Shown one piece after another: positions 10,838-25,600 of a stretch of 64,000 nucleotides of DNA. The DNA comes from Turbatrix aceti (Eukaryota > Nematoda > Chromadorea > Rhabditida > Panagrolaimidae), in assembly GCA_963969345.1 (NCBI GenBank), contig OZ017769.1, forward strand, positions 6,513,725 to 6,577,724. Direction: 5' to 3'. The notes beneath the pieces are model-generated. The model was not told the DNA's origin and ran no database searches. It saw only the letters and a program-made list of their open reading frames with translations. The position numbers were made by a program, and so were the translations under genes. How positions within the stretch are numbered: the stretch's first letter is position 1; the number at the start of each line of letters is the position of its first letter.

Positions 10838-11110
10838 ATGAGTCGTCTCGCGAGCGTCGTCCTCGCGTTTCTCTGCTGCATCGTCTTCGTCGTCAACGTC
10901 AGCGACCGCTTCGCCGCCGGGCCCCCGACCCTCTCCGACGACGACAGCGCCGAGGTGGGCGTCGATGATGACTCGCCATCGCCGCCCCGCGTCTCGTCCG
11001 AACACCCGCGGGGCGTCGTCGTCAGGCGCTCGAGACACGCCGCTCCCCTCGTGCCCCGCGCGCGTGCCGCGTACGACGTCGAGCTCCCGGTCTACACGTT
11101 CGCTCAGTAG
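10838..11110 (+). CDS. Candidate small secreted peptide precursor (90 aa)
   Basis: Family not recognised. A one-exon reading frame encodes 90 aa with a strong signal peptide (about residues 1-27, hydrophobic VVLAFLCCIVFVVNV) followed by an acidic propeptide-like stretch rich in Asp, Ser and Pro. A dibasic RR lies at residues 63-64 with further single or spaced Arg sites. The last part reads AAYDVELPVYTFAQ. The layout (signal, acidic spacer, basic cleavage sites, short C-terminal peptide) resembles a neuropeptide-like precursor, but there is no C-terminal amidation Gly and no known motif. AATAAA at 11213-11218 may be its poly(A) signal. An upstream non-coding exon is possible (a CCAG acceptor-like site lies at about 10816-10820). 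Confidence 0.45.
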   Translation: MSRLASVVLAFLCCIVFVVNVSDRFAAGPPTLSDDDSAEVGVDDDSPSPPRVSSEHPRGVVVRRSRHAAPLVPRARAAYDVELPVYTFAQ

Positions 11111-11417
11111 GAGAGGCAAGTTCACCGATTTATTATTCATTCGTTCACTCGGGGTAATAACGGGCAAAATATGGGGCAAAATATTGCCCCGATCGTTGAT
11201 GCGTAGACAAACAATAAAAATGTAGACAATAAACAGAAAAAAGAAGGACAACGCGTACACTTTTTTTGAATTCGGGGAGGTCATTGAGATGCATGCACCG
11301 GATGAAGGTTCATCTCGAATCGCTATGGAGACCGCGTAGCTGCGAAATATAATAGAAATCTCTGCCCGTGTAGAACTCTGCGTAGATTCACCGCGCGGAG
11401 AAACAAACAATCCACCC
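11111..11417. other. Convergent 3' UTR region
   Basis: This lies between two converging stop codons. AATAAA occurs on the plus strand at 11213-11218 and on the minus strand (tttatt at 11129-11134), about 284 nt past the zinc-finger stop. The two 3' UTRs may overlap. No coding potential is seen. Confidence 0.4.
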
Positions 11418-13827
<2,410 letters not shown>

Positions 13828-13846
13828 CCAAGTGTGTGGTGATCCT

Positions 13847-16800
13847 GCAAGAAACGGGCACACGTTAGTGGGACCTCGAGGTAGAAAGAGTTTACGAAAG
13901 TCTCCTAAACCACGCCCTGTGTAGCTGCATGCCGTGCCGGATTACGGCGGGCAGCGCGGCGTTACACGTGCACGTGTGGCAAAGGATGAGGAAATAAGAT
14001 AACGGTAAATCGCGAACGAACGAACGAATAAAAAGAGGAGCGGCGCGTGAGGAGGCTTAGCTAGCCCCCGGGGCGGCCTGCCACGACGACTCCCTCCTTC
14101 GCACCTGAAGCTACAACACGAACGAAGCACGGGGGACGAGAAAAGACGTTCGTGATACCCCGCCACGCCTTATCTCTCTCACTGCACCCCTCCCTGACGG
14201 CCACTTTTCTAGAGGAAGAAGAAGACGTCAACAGGGGTGCACCGGCCTTCGGAAGAGCATACAGAAGCCGGACAACACTTCACAACAACAAATAAGTGAC
14301 AAATACAATGAAGCACAAAACAATTTATCAGAGGCCAAAAAACAGGTGCGTTTAGAAGCGTTTTTTTTTACAAATCGCAACACGCCAACCAACGACGACA
14401 TTCTTACAAAGTGAGCGCTACAAAGTGAACTATTTACTACAAAAACACCGTTATGACCAAGCGAAAGGCACGAAAGCACGGTTTCACGCGCCAATAACCT
14501 CAAAGTGAACTTCAGCATCGCGTCAGACCTCCCTCCGGGCTGCTATCACTACGAACTGGCATTTACCGAGTCACAAGAAAGCCAAGCCGCTTTGTGCAGC
14601 TGGATAAAGTACCAAGGTGTGCAGAGGATTTCAATCTGACTAAAGCCGGAGTTCACGTCAAAGGACAGAGGACTTAAGCCGGCACCGCAGCGCAACGCCA
14701 CACGGCACCCCCTGGACTTCCTGGCAAATCTAGGAGTGTCGGGAAAGGTCGGCGAAGCAGACGGAATCGACACGCAGCACTGAAGCGAAAAGAACCGAAC
14801 ACGCGCGCCCGCAGGCAGGCCTGGTTCGTCTCTTTTCGAGACCAGGCCTGCTGCCAGCCACGAGATAAAGCGCAGGGCGAGGACACAGCAAGAAGACATG
14901 CGGGAGGAGGCTCGATATAATAAGAATAACAATTGCACACTTTCGTTCGCCCTGCCTCACCCCCTGAGAGCACGCAGTCTATACGCACGCAACGCAACGC
15001 ACAGAGACCAGACGTAGCGCTCCACGGTTGGTTTTTGTTTGCGCGCGCGTGTAAAAAACAAGGGCCGGGAGAGAGGGGGGGGGGCATGCAACATGACGCG
15101 TCTCCAATCACCACGCGAAGCGGTGGTCGTCGTCGTCGTCGTTGTCGTGGTCGTGGTCGACCTGCGTTGAGGGTGTTCCGGCGCTGATGGTTTTTGCGCG
15201 GAGTCGCTCGCGGTGAGCGGGAACGCACTCGAAATCAAAATCGACATCGACGAGGTCATGGGGCCTTAACAGTGTGTGCGTGCCTCCGAGGCATATGGCG
15301 TCAAAGAAGCCCCCCTGCGCGTAAGCCGGTAAGCCGATGCGCGGTGATTTATTTGCGAGATTAGCCGAAGCCCAGAAGTACAAAGCTCGACCCATGACGC
15401 ATTTAGTGGTGGTGTGATCCGTTCCCCCTCCGAGCAAGCGAAGCAGCACCGTTGTTGCACGTTTTGAAGATTCAAAGATCGTGCCGTCGTCTACGGCAGG
15501 AGGATCTCACCCTACCATGCGGAAGAATCAGTTCAGGAACACACACGACTCATCCAAATTGAAATCGACATGCCAAGCAAGAGTCACGGCCGGCAATGTT
15601 GCCGGAGAGGACGGGAAATAATTACTACGCAGAACCTTCCGTGGCAACTCACGGAATGGCGCGTTTGTTGCGTAGTATAATCAAATCTGAATGCGTCAGA
15701 GCGCAAATAACGAATTCCGAAAACGCTTCCGATAGCTGCAATTAGAGGGCAAATCGTTTTTGGCACGAGAGACCAAAAAAGGGGGTACAAAAATAATCAA
15801 GCCCGCCCGAACAGGAAAAAAAACGAACAAAGACAAGAATTTGAAAGGTCAGACAGCCTTAAGGCTCGCCTATCCCCACACGACGAACTGCCTGTTCTTT
15901 AGCCGAGCCGCCGCCGTCGCCGTCGCCGGCACAGTCGACCGACTTGAGGCGGAAGAAAAGATATGGCGCCTGAGACAGGGGCTCCCTTGCCTCCCGGGAC
16001 ACGGGCGGTGATGAGTGTGCGCGCGGTGACATCAGTTGACACACTTGGCAGGCACTAGGCCCTCCACAGTCATTTATAATTCATCTGCAAAGAGGTCGCG
16101 TGTATGGAAGAAGGCGACGATGACGCCGGTGTTTGCTGTCGTCGTTCTCGTTCTCGTCGTCGTCGTCGTTGTCGTCGGCGAAGCGGCAGCAAATTAAGGA
16201 CGGGCGCGAGCGCGCGCGCGCGTGTGAGTGACGCGGAGTGCCCTGTGGCATACACGTACGCGGTGGCGGCGGCGGTCGACGGGAGGCGGGGGGTAGGGCA
16301 TTAATTGCCGCTCCGTGCCCTTGCTCTCTCGCCCAAGAACTTAGAGACTGACCTTTCTGCGTGGCTGGCCAAGACAAGGCAGCGGGAGACGTGGCCTTAA
16401 TTGAATTTTCGGCAGGGTCTCTAGGATGAGGTGCCAGGGGCAGGCGCTGGCTGCGACGGCTCTAAATCCCAGGCCAGAAAACAAGGCCACTCAGAAAAGA
16501 AAAAAAGCACGCGGACGGGCGGAGGGAGTGGCGGATGAGGAAGAAAGGAGGGAAAAGAGTGAAATCCAGCGGCGCCGGCAGTGTTGCGGCGGGTGAACAA
16601 GGTGAACAATTGACAACACCGGGAGAGACGTCAGGTGGGACCCCACGACAGGTGCGGGGGAGCGAGCGCAAAAAATGGATTCCAAAACAAGTGAGTGAGC
16701 ACACGCGTCAAAAAATGGGAGACTCCCACCAGACGAACTCTCAACTCTATTTTTTTTTGCACGCAGCGCCGGCAGCGGTACGCAGCCCAGCCCCTCTTTG

Positions 16801-17737
16801 GGCCTCCGATGCGGACGCGTGTGCCAAAGGCCAGGTGATGGTGATGGTGGTTAGTGGCGGTGGCGGTGGCGGTGGCGGTGCTCGGGGGCGCGCGCACACA
16901 GCGGGCGGCCTGGACGAAGAGCGAATCGAGAAAGACAACAAAAACTCGACAAGGACGCCCTTTTTTGCGTTCGTTCCCTTCGCCCCCCTCACTGGGGAGG
17001 CTGACGAGTGACTCGACTCGCTGGAGGAGCTTCCTCGTCGCCGGCCAGCCCGCCTGCATTGCTTGCTTTTTTGAGTCCCTCTGGACGTAGAACGCCGCTG
17101 CGAGGGAGGTGCGATAAACACACCAGTATCGCAACAGCCGGCCTGGGCTATTTGACTCGACTCGAATTCACGCGGGACCAAAAATCACAGTCACGGGGGT
17201 TGGGGGCTCGGGCTGCTCCAACCTATGAAACGAACGTATCCAACCGAATCGACAAGGTATTTAATAGAAGTCGTCCTTTGTGAAACACCCGGGTCGCGTT
17301 CATGTTCAGACGTCCAAGAGAGGAAACTAGACTAGACTTCTTCGGTGGGGGCGCGGCGTGTCGGTTGCCGCCGGGAAGGAAGGGAACAAAGGACAAGGCA
17401 CACTTTCGCTCCGTGTTGTGCGGGCCGGCTGACGACAACAGAAAGGATGCGATTAGCCTTGCCTTGCTCCCTACCGCCGCCGCCGCCGCCTCCCTCTCTT
17501 CCCGGGACTTTGTTTGACCCGTGTGGCGCGTGATCATCATCATCGCCGCCGCCGCCGCCAACCAACCAACCAACTGCCACAAAGTCACCCGGGCAGAGCA
17601 GCAGGTGCGCTAGGTAACCTGCCGTCACGCTACCTCCGTTTTTTTTGGCCGACCTTCCCCAGGCTTTCCCCAGGGGTCGTCATGATTTGGATTATCGTCA
17701 TTTATCGTATGCACCTGACTGAGACTGATACTCGGCT
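13847..17737. other. Gene-poor, low-complexity intergenic region
   Basis: Long open frames occur on both strands, but they rest on triplet and GC-rich repeats (GTC runs at about 15124-15150, GGTGGC at about 16858-16879, GCGCGC near 15042 and 16212, GCC runs at about 17475-17560). They show no domain, no coherent splice structure and no conserved motif. CGAACG words recur near 14015. I support no gene here. It may hold upstream regulatory DNA for the zinc-finger gene. Confidence 0.4.
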
Positions 17738-18079
17738 TCAGATTTCGAGAGTCTTCAGTGGAATGGCGTCGTCGACACTCACGGGCTTCATGTGACGTGA
17801 AATGACGCTGGCCGAATGCTTGCCCAGCGGATAGCGGCGGTGGAAGTTTTTCTTGTAACCCCACTGAAAGCTGGCATCCATTAGCCTCCCGCGGCGCTAA
17901 GCCCGTAATCCCCCCCGGCCTACCTGCTCGATGGAGGTGAGGTCGTCGTCGGGGTTGATGCAGCAGTAGTTGATGCACGTCAGCGACGTGACAACCAGCA
18001 CAAAGGCAAAAATGGCCGCGCAGGCGAGGGGCCCGAGGTAGTCGACAAACTCGAATTGCTGCTTCAGATCGACCGTCAT
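17738..18079 (-). CDS. Small single-pass membrane protein (93 aa)
   Basis: Family not recognised. Exons 17924-18079 and 17738-17863 join in phase 0 across a 60-nt intron (GTAGG...TTTCAG) to give 93 aa. The N-terminus is short and polar (MTVDLKQQFEFVDYLG), followed by a transmembrane helix (about residues 16-40) ending in a Cys-rich patch (TCINYCC). The remainder is basic (WGYKKNFHRRYPLGKH). The start is preceded by TTCTTGCAGCC, an acceptor-like site two bases before the ATG. The clean splice junction and the switch from hydrophobic to basic residues support a real gene despite its size. Confidence 0.6.
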
Positions 18080-18392
18080 GGCTGCAAGAAGAGCAAATCA
18101 ATGACGATTTGGTGTATTGAAGTCTAGGAAGTGATAAGGCCTGCCTGTTATGCAACTTTCTTTCCCGGTCGCACCGCGGTCCAAGCCGGAAACGGCTATC
18201 GCGCCAGTGCTGCTCTTTGCACAAACAGGAAGGAATTCCTGACATGCCAAATGGCAATTAGAGATTTGGATTATCAAAACTGCATGTTTGTGGTGTTTTA
18301 AGCTTAATCTAATGGGCTACATTTCAAATGTAAACAACTTTTGTTGAAAGAGCAGAGGGTGTAATAAAGAACCAAACAACTGCTGAAAACAC

Positions 18393-18464
18393 GACTCCGT
18401 GGCGCAACGGTAGCGCGTCTGACTCCAGATCAGAAGGTTGCGTGTTCAAATCACGTCGGGGTCA
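18393..18464 (+). tRNA. trnW: tRNA-Trp (anticodon CCA)
   Basis: The 72-nt cloverleaf folds with acceptor stem GACTCCG/CGGGGTC (one T-G pair), D arm GGCGCAACGGTAGCGCGTC, anticodon loop CTCCAGA giving CCA, and T arm with GTTCAAATC. A-box (TGGCGCAACGG) and B-box (GGTTGCGTGTTCAAATC) promoter elements are intact. No intron is present. A run of T (18470-18476) follows and would terminate RNA polymerase III. Confidence 0.97.
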
Positions 18465-19024
18465 TAACTTTTTTTATTTTTTTTGCATTTTATAAAAATA
18501 CTGGTGGAATGACAAAAACTTTTTTACCAAGGTTTATGATCAAAAATTCATAAAATTTTGCATTGATAAAAAAATGATTCGAGTTCAATGACGACCTATA
18601 AAAAACGTAAAACACCTGCTTTTTGAAAGGTGTGGTGTGCTTTGTTGTCTGGCATTTTCAACAAAAGCGCTTTGAACATTCGTTTTAGATGTCTAAAGAC
18701 CAGAAAACAGTCATCTGTGAGGGTCTGCTTCGCGCAATCGACAAGAAAAGTTATGGTGCATAATTTATTCGGTTGTCTCTACGAATGCGATAAAAATAAC
18801 AGGTACAAGTCTCAGGGCGACAAAGTCAATCCGCCGGATATGTAGGATTTGAACAGACATGTGCCCTCGGAGTTCAGGATACAAATTAATTATTTACAAA
18901 GCTATATAGACCTCACGTATTATTCAAAAAAGAGAAAACGAAAATAAGTGCATTGTTTCAAAAGACCGACGGTCGTGGCAGCGGTGGTGGTTGTGTCAGG
19001 AGGTTGTTGTCCTGGATGTAATCA
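18465..19024. other. Intergenic DNA and probable spectraplakin B 3' UTR
   Basis: The T run just after 18464 ends the tRNA gene. The rest lies downstream of the spectraplakin B stop codon on the minus strand. A minus-strand AATAAA (tttatt at 18764-18769) about 255 nt past that stop is a candidate poly(A) signal. No other coding exon is supported. Confidence 0.4.
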
Positions 19025-19644
19025 TCAGCCACTGCCCTGGGAAGACGCAAATGAGGGACGCCGCGACGAATTGGTGGCCGCCGCCGCCGGCGTCGTCGTC
19101 GTTGTCTTGGCACCTCGGAGCGAGGGAATTCTGCTGAGCGTGCGTTCGTCGGAAGCCTCCGACATGCGACTCGGGGGACGCGAAGAGACTGGTGTCGCTG
19201 GTCCGAGGTTCATGCGAGAACCAGAGCGGCTTACGGACGGCGATGGACGTGGAATTTTCGACTCTAAATTCGCATTACAAAAATTAGTTTTCTTTTTTTT
19301 CATTTCGGTGGTACTGTAGAAAAAAACGTGAACGCAAGTGCAAAAGCGAGCATTTGTGTTTTTTTTCCAGTGGCAGGGGTCAACGACTCACCGCTGTAGT
19401 GAAGGTCACTGCCCCGTCGGGAAGACACGTAACTCGTGAAACTGTTCTCCCGGCTGTAGGGCTTCTTGAACATGGGCACGCTGCGCTCCGTCTTCTCCCG
19501 GATCTTGGAGATGGGAGCCTGCAGGCTGCCATCCGCGTAGCCCATGACCTCTCTGACGCTCGGCTTGCGCGTCTTGAACTCGTACATGCGGTCCTGGCTG
19601 GGATCCGGTGTGTTGGCGCTGTAGATGTTGACGTTCATCCGGCC
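19025..19644 (-). CDS. vab-10: Spectraplakin C-terminal tail with two SxIP motifs
   Basis: Last two exons (19392-19644 and 19025-19263, joined in phase 1). The tail is basic and Ser/Pro/Thr-rich. It contains SKIPRP near the start of the last exon and SRIP about 40 residues later. SxIP in a basic Ser/Pro-rich context is the known ligand motif for EB1-type microtubule plus-end proteins and is found in the same place in MACF1 and Shot. The reading frame ends with TGA at 19025-19027. Confidence 0.8.
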
Positions 19645-22600
19645 CTGCAAAGAAATAAGAGGTGAGCAACGATCGTCCAACAAATGCTAATCCCCTCCAA
19701 AATCTCTTCTGAAAGAGCAAAAAGCTTACGGCTGCTCGGCAGGGGTCGTGCTTTTCCAGGAACGCGCCCAGCTCTTCCCAGCCACCGCCGACACGGACCA
19801 TGACGTTGCTTCGCAGAATGCGGACCAGGCGCTTCGTCGTGCCACCAAAACCAAAGTTGTACAGTACGCGGTTGTTGTTCGTGCCCTCGTACTTGATGGG
19901 GAACTTGTGCTTGCACGTGCAGCGTTCTTCTTCCTTCTTCAGCTCGTCGTGGATCATCTCAGCCTCGGTTCGGGGAACTTGGAGCTAAAAAACAAGCGGT
20001 AAAATCGTAATCTCAATTTCGTCCTCCCAAATCCCAACCCACCTTCTTCGGATCGTGTCGAAGCGCATTCATAAACTCCTTGGACGAAATGAATCCATCG
20101 CCCTTGTCAAAGACGTCAGCGACACGCTCCATTTCGAGACGCGTGGTCGGGAAGCTGGAGGCGAGGATGCCGTTGATGAGGTCCTTTCTCGGGATGAGTC
20201 CGGTGCGGCTCTTGTCGATTCGCCGGAAGAGATCCGAGACCCTGGCCTTGCCGTGGTCGTTCCAAGCGAGATACCTGCCGCGCCAGTTCTCAAATTTGAA
20301 GTCTTTGAGCCGGTCGAGTTCGGTGAGCGTCTCGCGGCGTTCTTTCAGCTTCGCGTCGAACGCCGCAGCGAATTCTTGCAACTTGCGCCACCGGTCTGCG
20401 ATACCGTCCGTTCGCTGGGTGCGCTTCGATCTGCGCTTCTCAGGTGTCTGGAGCGCTTTGTTGCGACCGCCGACAGTGCTCGTCGCTCGGAGCAGCGGGG
20501 GCACGGTCTTGGAAGGAGATTTGGTAGGCGTCGTGGGCGACGAACCCGACTGGTTTCCATTGGCATCGACGACGACAGGGACAGCGGCCATCCGCTTGGC
20601 AGTCTTCACGGCTTCGTCGACGGCTGGCTGCTGTTCTGCGAGTTCGGATTTGAAAAGTTCGTGCTCAGCTGTGAGGTGGTCGACTTGGAGCACGGTGGAC
20701 GGCTCTTCTTCGGCCTCCTGCATCGCCACGGATCCCTCCTTCGCCGAGATGAAGTCTTCGAGTGCGTCGAGGCTCTTGGAATGCTCCTGGAGGTCGCCGA
20801 GGTGTTTCCTCGCACGTTCAGTCTTGTCTTCAAGGTTCTGATCGATCTGGTCCCAGAGAGCGCGGAGTTTTCGCAGAACGGATTTGACGTCATCCTCCGC
20901 GGCTGGATGGGCTCCCGCAAGCAGTTTTTCACCCAGTTCGATTGTCGTGGCGAGATCCGGCTTGGCAGAAGTCTCGATGTCAATCTTGAAGTCGTCGAGC
21001 TGCTTGAGTACCAGCTGCGTGCCTGGCTCGTCGTCCGGCAGCACGACACCCGTTTTACGGAGCAGCGCGTCGGCCGAGGCGGCCCGTTGTTCGAGATCTA
21101 TGACGGCTTCGTCGAAATCTACAGCCGAGACCATGGCATCACCGAGAAGTCCGTCTTTCGCGTCGATGGCCTTCTGCAGACGCTGCCACTTGTCTTCGAG
21201 CTCCGCGAGGTTGCCAGCAATGCGCTGTCGATCAGCGCCATCGTTTCCGTCGGGCGAGTTGATAATCTGCTGCGCGCGTTCCTTCAGCTTGGCGATGCCG
21301 GCTTCCTTCTGTTGTTTTTCCTTCTTGAGATTTCCCAGTTCGTTGTGCAGTGCCGTTACTGCGTTGAGCGTGCCCATGGCCTTGCCTTCGGCGACTTCTG
21401 CTTCGATGTCGGGCAGGACGCCGTCCAGCCACTTGAACGCGGTGTTCAGAGCGTCATCGAACTTTCCAGACTGCGCCAGGGCGTCTTCGAGTGCCTGCTG
21501 CTTGGCGGCGGCTTCTGCGTTGGTCTCCTTCCACTTTTTGGAGAGCGAGTTGACGGCATCCGAAATCCGGACTTTTTCCGCGGATGGCGCGTGTCCGGCC
21601 AACTGGTAGCCTCTTTTTTCAGTCTGCTCGAACTTGGGTTTCTTGTCGACGAGCCCATCTCTGAGATCCTTGACGGCATAGAGTTGATCACGGATGACGT
21701 CTCCTGTCGCCGAATCGATGGTTGGCAGCGACGCCAGCTGCTGGACTGCTTCCTGGGCGGCTTCGTTGAGTTCGGCAGCCGCTTCGAAGAAGGCCGCAGC
21801 CTCGCCGGCGGCGTGGGCAAGTGCCTTGGTGCGGTCCGTGGTCCGGTTTGCGACCTTGTCGAACCTGTGCTTGAGCGAAATGAGCCGGTTCTTGATGGGG
21901 ATGGCGTCCTTCTTCTCACAGGTAAACTGGATCTTTGTACCTGTGGCGTGGAGGTCGGACATGGCCTCTCGTTGTCGGGCAACGTCGGCGACAAATGCAT
22001 CGTGATCGGCGCTCTGCTCTGTGACTCTTTCGGGAAGGCGGGAAATGAGTTCAGCGTTGTTGAGGCGGTTTTCGGCAGCGTCCAGCCACCTGGTCGCAGC
22101 CTGCATTGCCTCTGCGAGTGCTTCGGCTTCTGCAAGGGCGATCTGGAGCTTCTTCTGCCTGTCGACGAGTTTCTCGTTGGCTCTGGCCCATTTTCGTTGC
22201 ATTTCGACGTATCCTTCTGACGCTCCGGCTGCCAGAATCGCGAGCTGGGCTTCGAAGCCCGGGCGCTTTTCCTCGACGTCCGCCAAGATGATCTGGTAGT
22301 TCTCGAGTTGTTCGCGGGCCGTTTCCGGAAGTCCGCCGATCGGCCGGGTGTTGGTCACTTCGGAGAGGATGTCATCGAGCCAGAGGGCCCATCGGTTGAG
22401 TTCACCGTCCCTGTTGGACGCTGCGTTTTTCGAAATCTCCAGCTTGGTCCAGAGCCGGCCGAGCTTATCCGTGAGAGCACCCCACTTATCAGCGAGCACG
22501 GCAACTCTGCCGTCACCGGAATCCGCAGCTTTGCCGACGCGCATGATGGCTTCGAAAGACGGCGTATGCGCCTGAGTGTCATTTTCGAGGACCTTGAGCT

Positions 22601-25600
22601 TGCAGAGCTGCACTTCGATGTGGCTCGTATCGGTCGCGCCGATGTCAATCTCGTCCAGCGTAGCATCTGTCTTATCGATCCAGGTGACGAGTTGTTCGTA
22701 GGCCTCTGAGAACTGTCCCATCTCCAGGAGCGCTCGCTCGAGGGCCTGTTGCCGGTCATTGAGCGCTTCGTAGAGGTGGTTCCAGCGCGCGTTGAGGACG
22801 TTCATCGGCTGCCGTACAGCGGCGACCTGCGTAGGATGGGCGTTGGCGTAGAGGTGGTCCGCGGCGAGAGTGAGCTGTTCACGAGCGACAGCCTTCAGAT
22901 CAACCGCCGAGCGCAGAGCTGCGAGATCTGCCTGGTCGGCTTGGATGCGGGCGACATCGGCCAGGACGGGCGGAGGCAGAGCAGCGACTTTGGCTTCCAT
23001 GGCATCAAGCCACGCGAGGAGGTCCCGGAGGAGTTCGTGGAAGTTGGCTGATTTCGAGATGGCGTCGACGAGATTCGCAGACATCTGGGCGTAGATGGCG
23101 GTTACGGTAGCCCATTTGTGCTCCATCGCGTCCATGGTCTGTTCGACCTGTTGCCGGTCTTCAGGGCCGACATTGCCGGCCAGAGTTGAGCCCGCGCGCT
23201 GCAGAGAAGCGATCGCATTCGCCGTATCGTCGATGCCGGCGTTGACTTGTCCGAGGATGACTTCGTTCTCCTTGAGTTTTTCCGGATCAGCCGCCGTCAT
23301 GTGAATAGCGTCGAGGTTGCGTTTGATGCCGTCGACTGCGGCCTTCGTGGATTCAAGCTCCGCCCAGAAGCGCTCAGCCTTCGCAAGCGTGTCGTGGAGA
23401 AGATGATGGCGCCGGGCAAGCCCGTCCTGAATTTCGACCCAAAGCGCGTCGAGCGAAACGAGTTTTGCCGCGATCTGACCAGAGCTTGGGTCGTTGGGGC
23501 TCAGCTGCGAAAGGACATCGGCCGCGTCCGATTTGAGGTCGGCGAAGTAGCCCTGTCGGTTGGCAAAGAGAGCTGCGAGGGCTTCGTTGTCCGAGATTTG
23601 GCGCAACAGGAGCGGCGGCTGCGCGGATGGGGGCTCTGCGTTCCGGATCTTGCTCGTCTCGTTCTCCAGATTCACAAGCATAGAATCCAGTCGGTCGCCG
23701 AGCTGCGCGGAAGAATCGAGGATATCTTCGATGATTCGTCCTCGCCGGGTGAATTCCTGTTCCTGGTCGTAGAATCGTCGAACGATGGCATCGGCGATTT
23801 CAGCGAGATTCTGAGCGTCGTCTTCGGCACAGAGCTCGGCCAAGTTGGCCACGTTGCGCTGGAATTTGGCTAAGATGTGCTTCTGGTCGCGGTACTGCTG
23901 CAGAACGGCGTCGTTGTGCCTCTTCATCGCAATCAGTTCTTCGGCGGGCGTGGTGGTCGTGATCGACGCGGCACTTTCGAGTTCAGCGCCCTTGATTTCA
24001 AGCCAGCGGTTGATGTCGTCGTAGGAGTCGACCAGGTCCCGGGAAAGCTCGAGCGCCTGTTCGAGGTCTTCGACTCGCTCGCGGCCGAGGCGCATGGTTT
24101 CTTCGGCGAGTTCTTTGACTTGCTAAAAATGTTTTCATCTTTAAAAAATCATCAAAGCCACAAGATAACACTTACCTCAATCTTGGACGCAATGGCAAGT
24201 TCCTGGCCTCCGAGGCTGGTCTTTAGCTCGCGGGCCACGCGGGTGGCCGTGGCGATAATCTCGCGGAGATCGGCCTTTTCCTTCGCAATGTCGTCGTTCA
24301 TGAGTCGCTGGTTGCGCAGTTGTTTCTGCAGTCGTTCGAGCTCGGTGGAGGGTTTCTCGAGGGAAAGCACCTTGGCCCGGGCTTCTTGGAACCAATCAAT
24401 GAGGTAATCCAGATCGTCAAAGACCTGCCTCGACTGTCTGTCCGCGCTTTGGAGATCGCCTTCCTTGCGGGCCACTTTGTCGGAGAGGACATCAACGGCA
24501 CGTTTGAGCTCAGCAGCCTGTCGGGCCAGATCGGCGGCCTTTTGCCTCGAGCAAAGATGCTGAAGTTGAATGCACTTCTGAGCGAGGTCATCCATCTCAA
24601 CGCCAGCACTGGCAGCGTCGGAAGCGAGCTGAGCGATGACCTGCTGCTGCTCGTCGGGCGGAAGCTGGTCAACATTGGCAAGGTCAGATTCGCACTCGGC
24701 GACGAAGGCGGAGAGGTCGTCGAACGCGTTGTGCACTTCCTCGCTCAGCGGCAGGGCCTCAGCCATGGCTGTGATGCGGCGATCCGACTCGTTGGAGAGC
24801 TGGGCGTAGCGGCGCTTGAGATCTTCGATCTTGGACTGCAGCACGAGGGCCTCGTTGCCCAGTGCGTGCTCGCATAACTCGGAAGAATCCTGCACGACGC
24901 GGGACACGAGGTCTTGTTGCTCGGCGATTGTGCTCACGAGATCCGCGAGCTCCTGCGACTGCGCGACGAGTTCGTCCGGGGTAACAGGGAGGTCGTCGAA
25001 GTCGGCGAGGCGACTGTCAGCTTCCACGAGCCAGCCGTCGAGACGGTTCGCGTCTTCTAAGAAAGTAGCGACCGAGTCCGCAATGTCGGCAAGAGTGCCT
25101 TCGAGGGCGTGACAACGGTATCCAAGGTGGTCGTAGCGGTTGGAGAGCGCCTGAGCCTTTGTCTGCACTTCAACAGCATCATCAGCACCGACCAGGAACA
25201 TGAGTTCCTGAGCGACTCGGTTCAATTCGTCAAAGTTCGCGCGTTGGTCGTCAATTTCGGCTTCTAGCTCCTGGAATGATCAAAAATTAAATCAGCCAAA
25301 AAAAGTGGTTGACAAACCTTTCGTCGTTCAATCTGTTCGTTGAGCACGTCGCAATCGGTGGCAACGTTGACCAGCGCCTGCACGTTGCGTTCGGTGGCAT
25401 CGAGCCACTGCGAGAGTTCCGCAAAGTGACCGGCAAAGACTTCGCCGAGCATGGACGCGTTCAGAAGCTGCATGCGACGGCTGTTGGTATCGTCGACGAG
25501 CGCCTTGTACCTGAAAACTCCGTAGATGATTAAATTGATGTTCGAAAAAAAATTTAAAAAAAAACAACCAACCTCGAAGCAATGTTTTCTGCCTGTTTCT

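Noticed and set aside
16535..17011. 158-codon plus-strand frame
   Set aside because: Built on a GGT/GGC repeat and purine-rich sequence; no conserved motif and no coherent exon partner.
20055..22220. 721-codon plus-strand open frame
   Set aside because: Antisense shadow of the spectrin-repeat exon. GC-rich third positions on the minus strand suppress stops on the opposite strand. No domain is seen.
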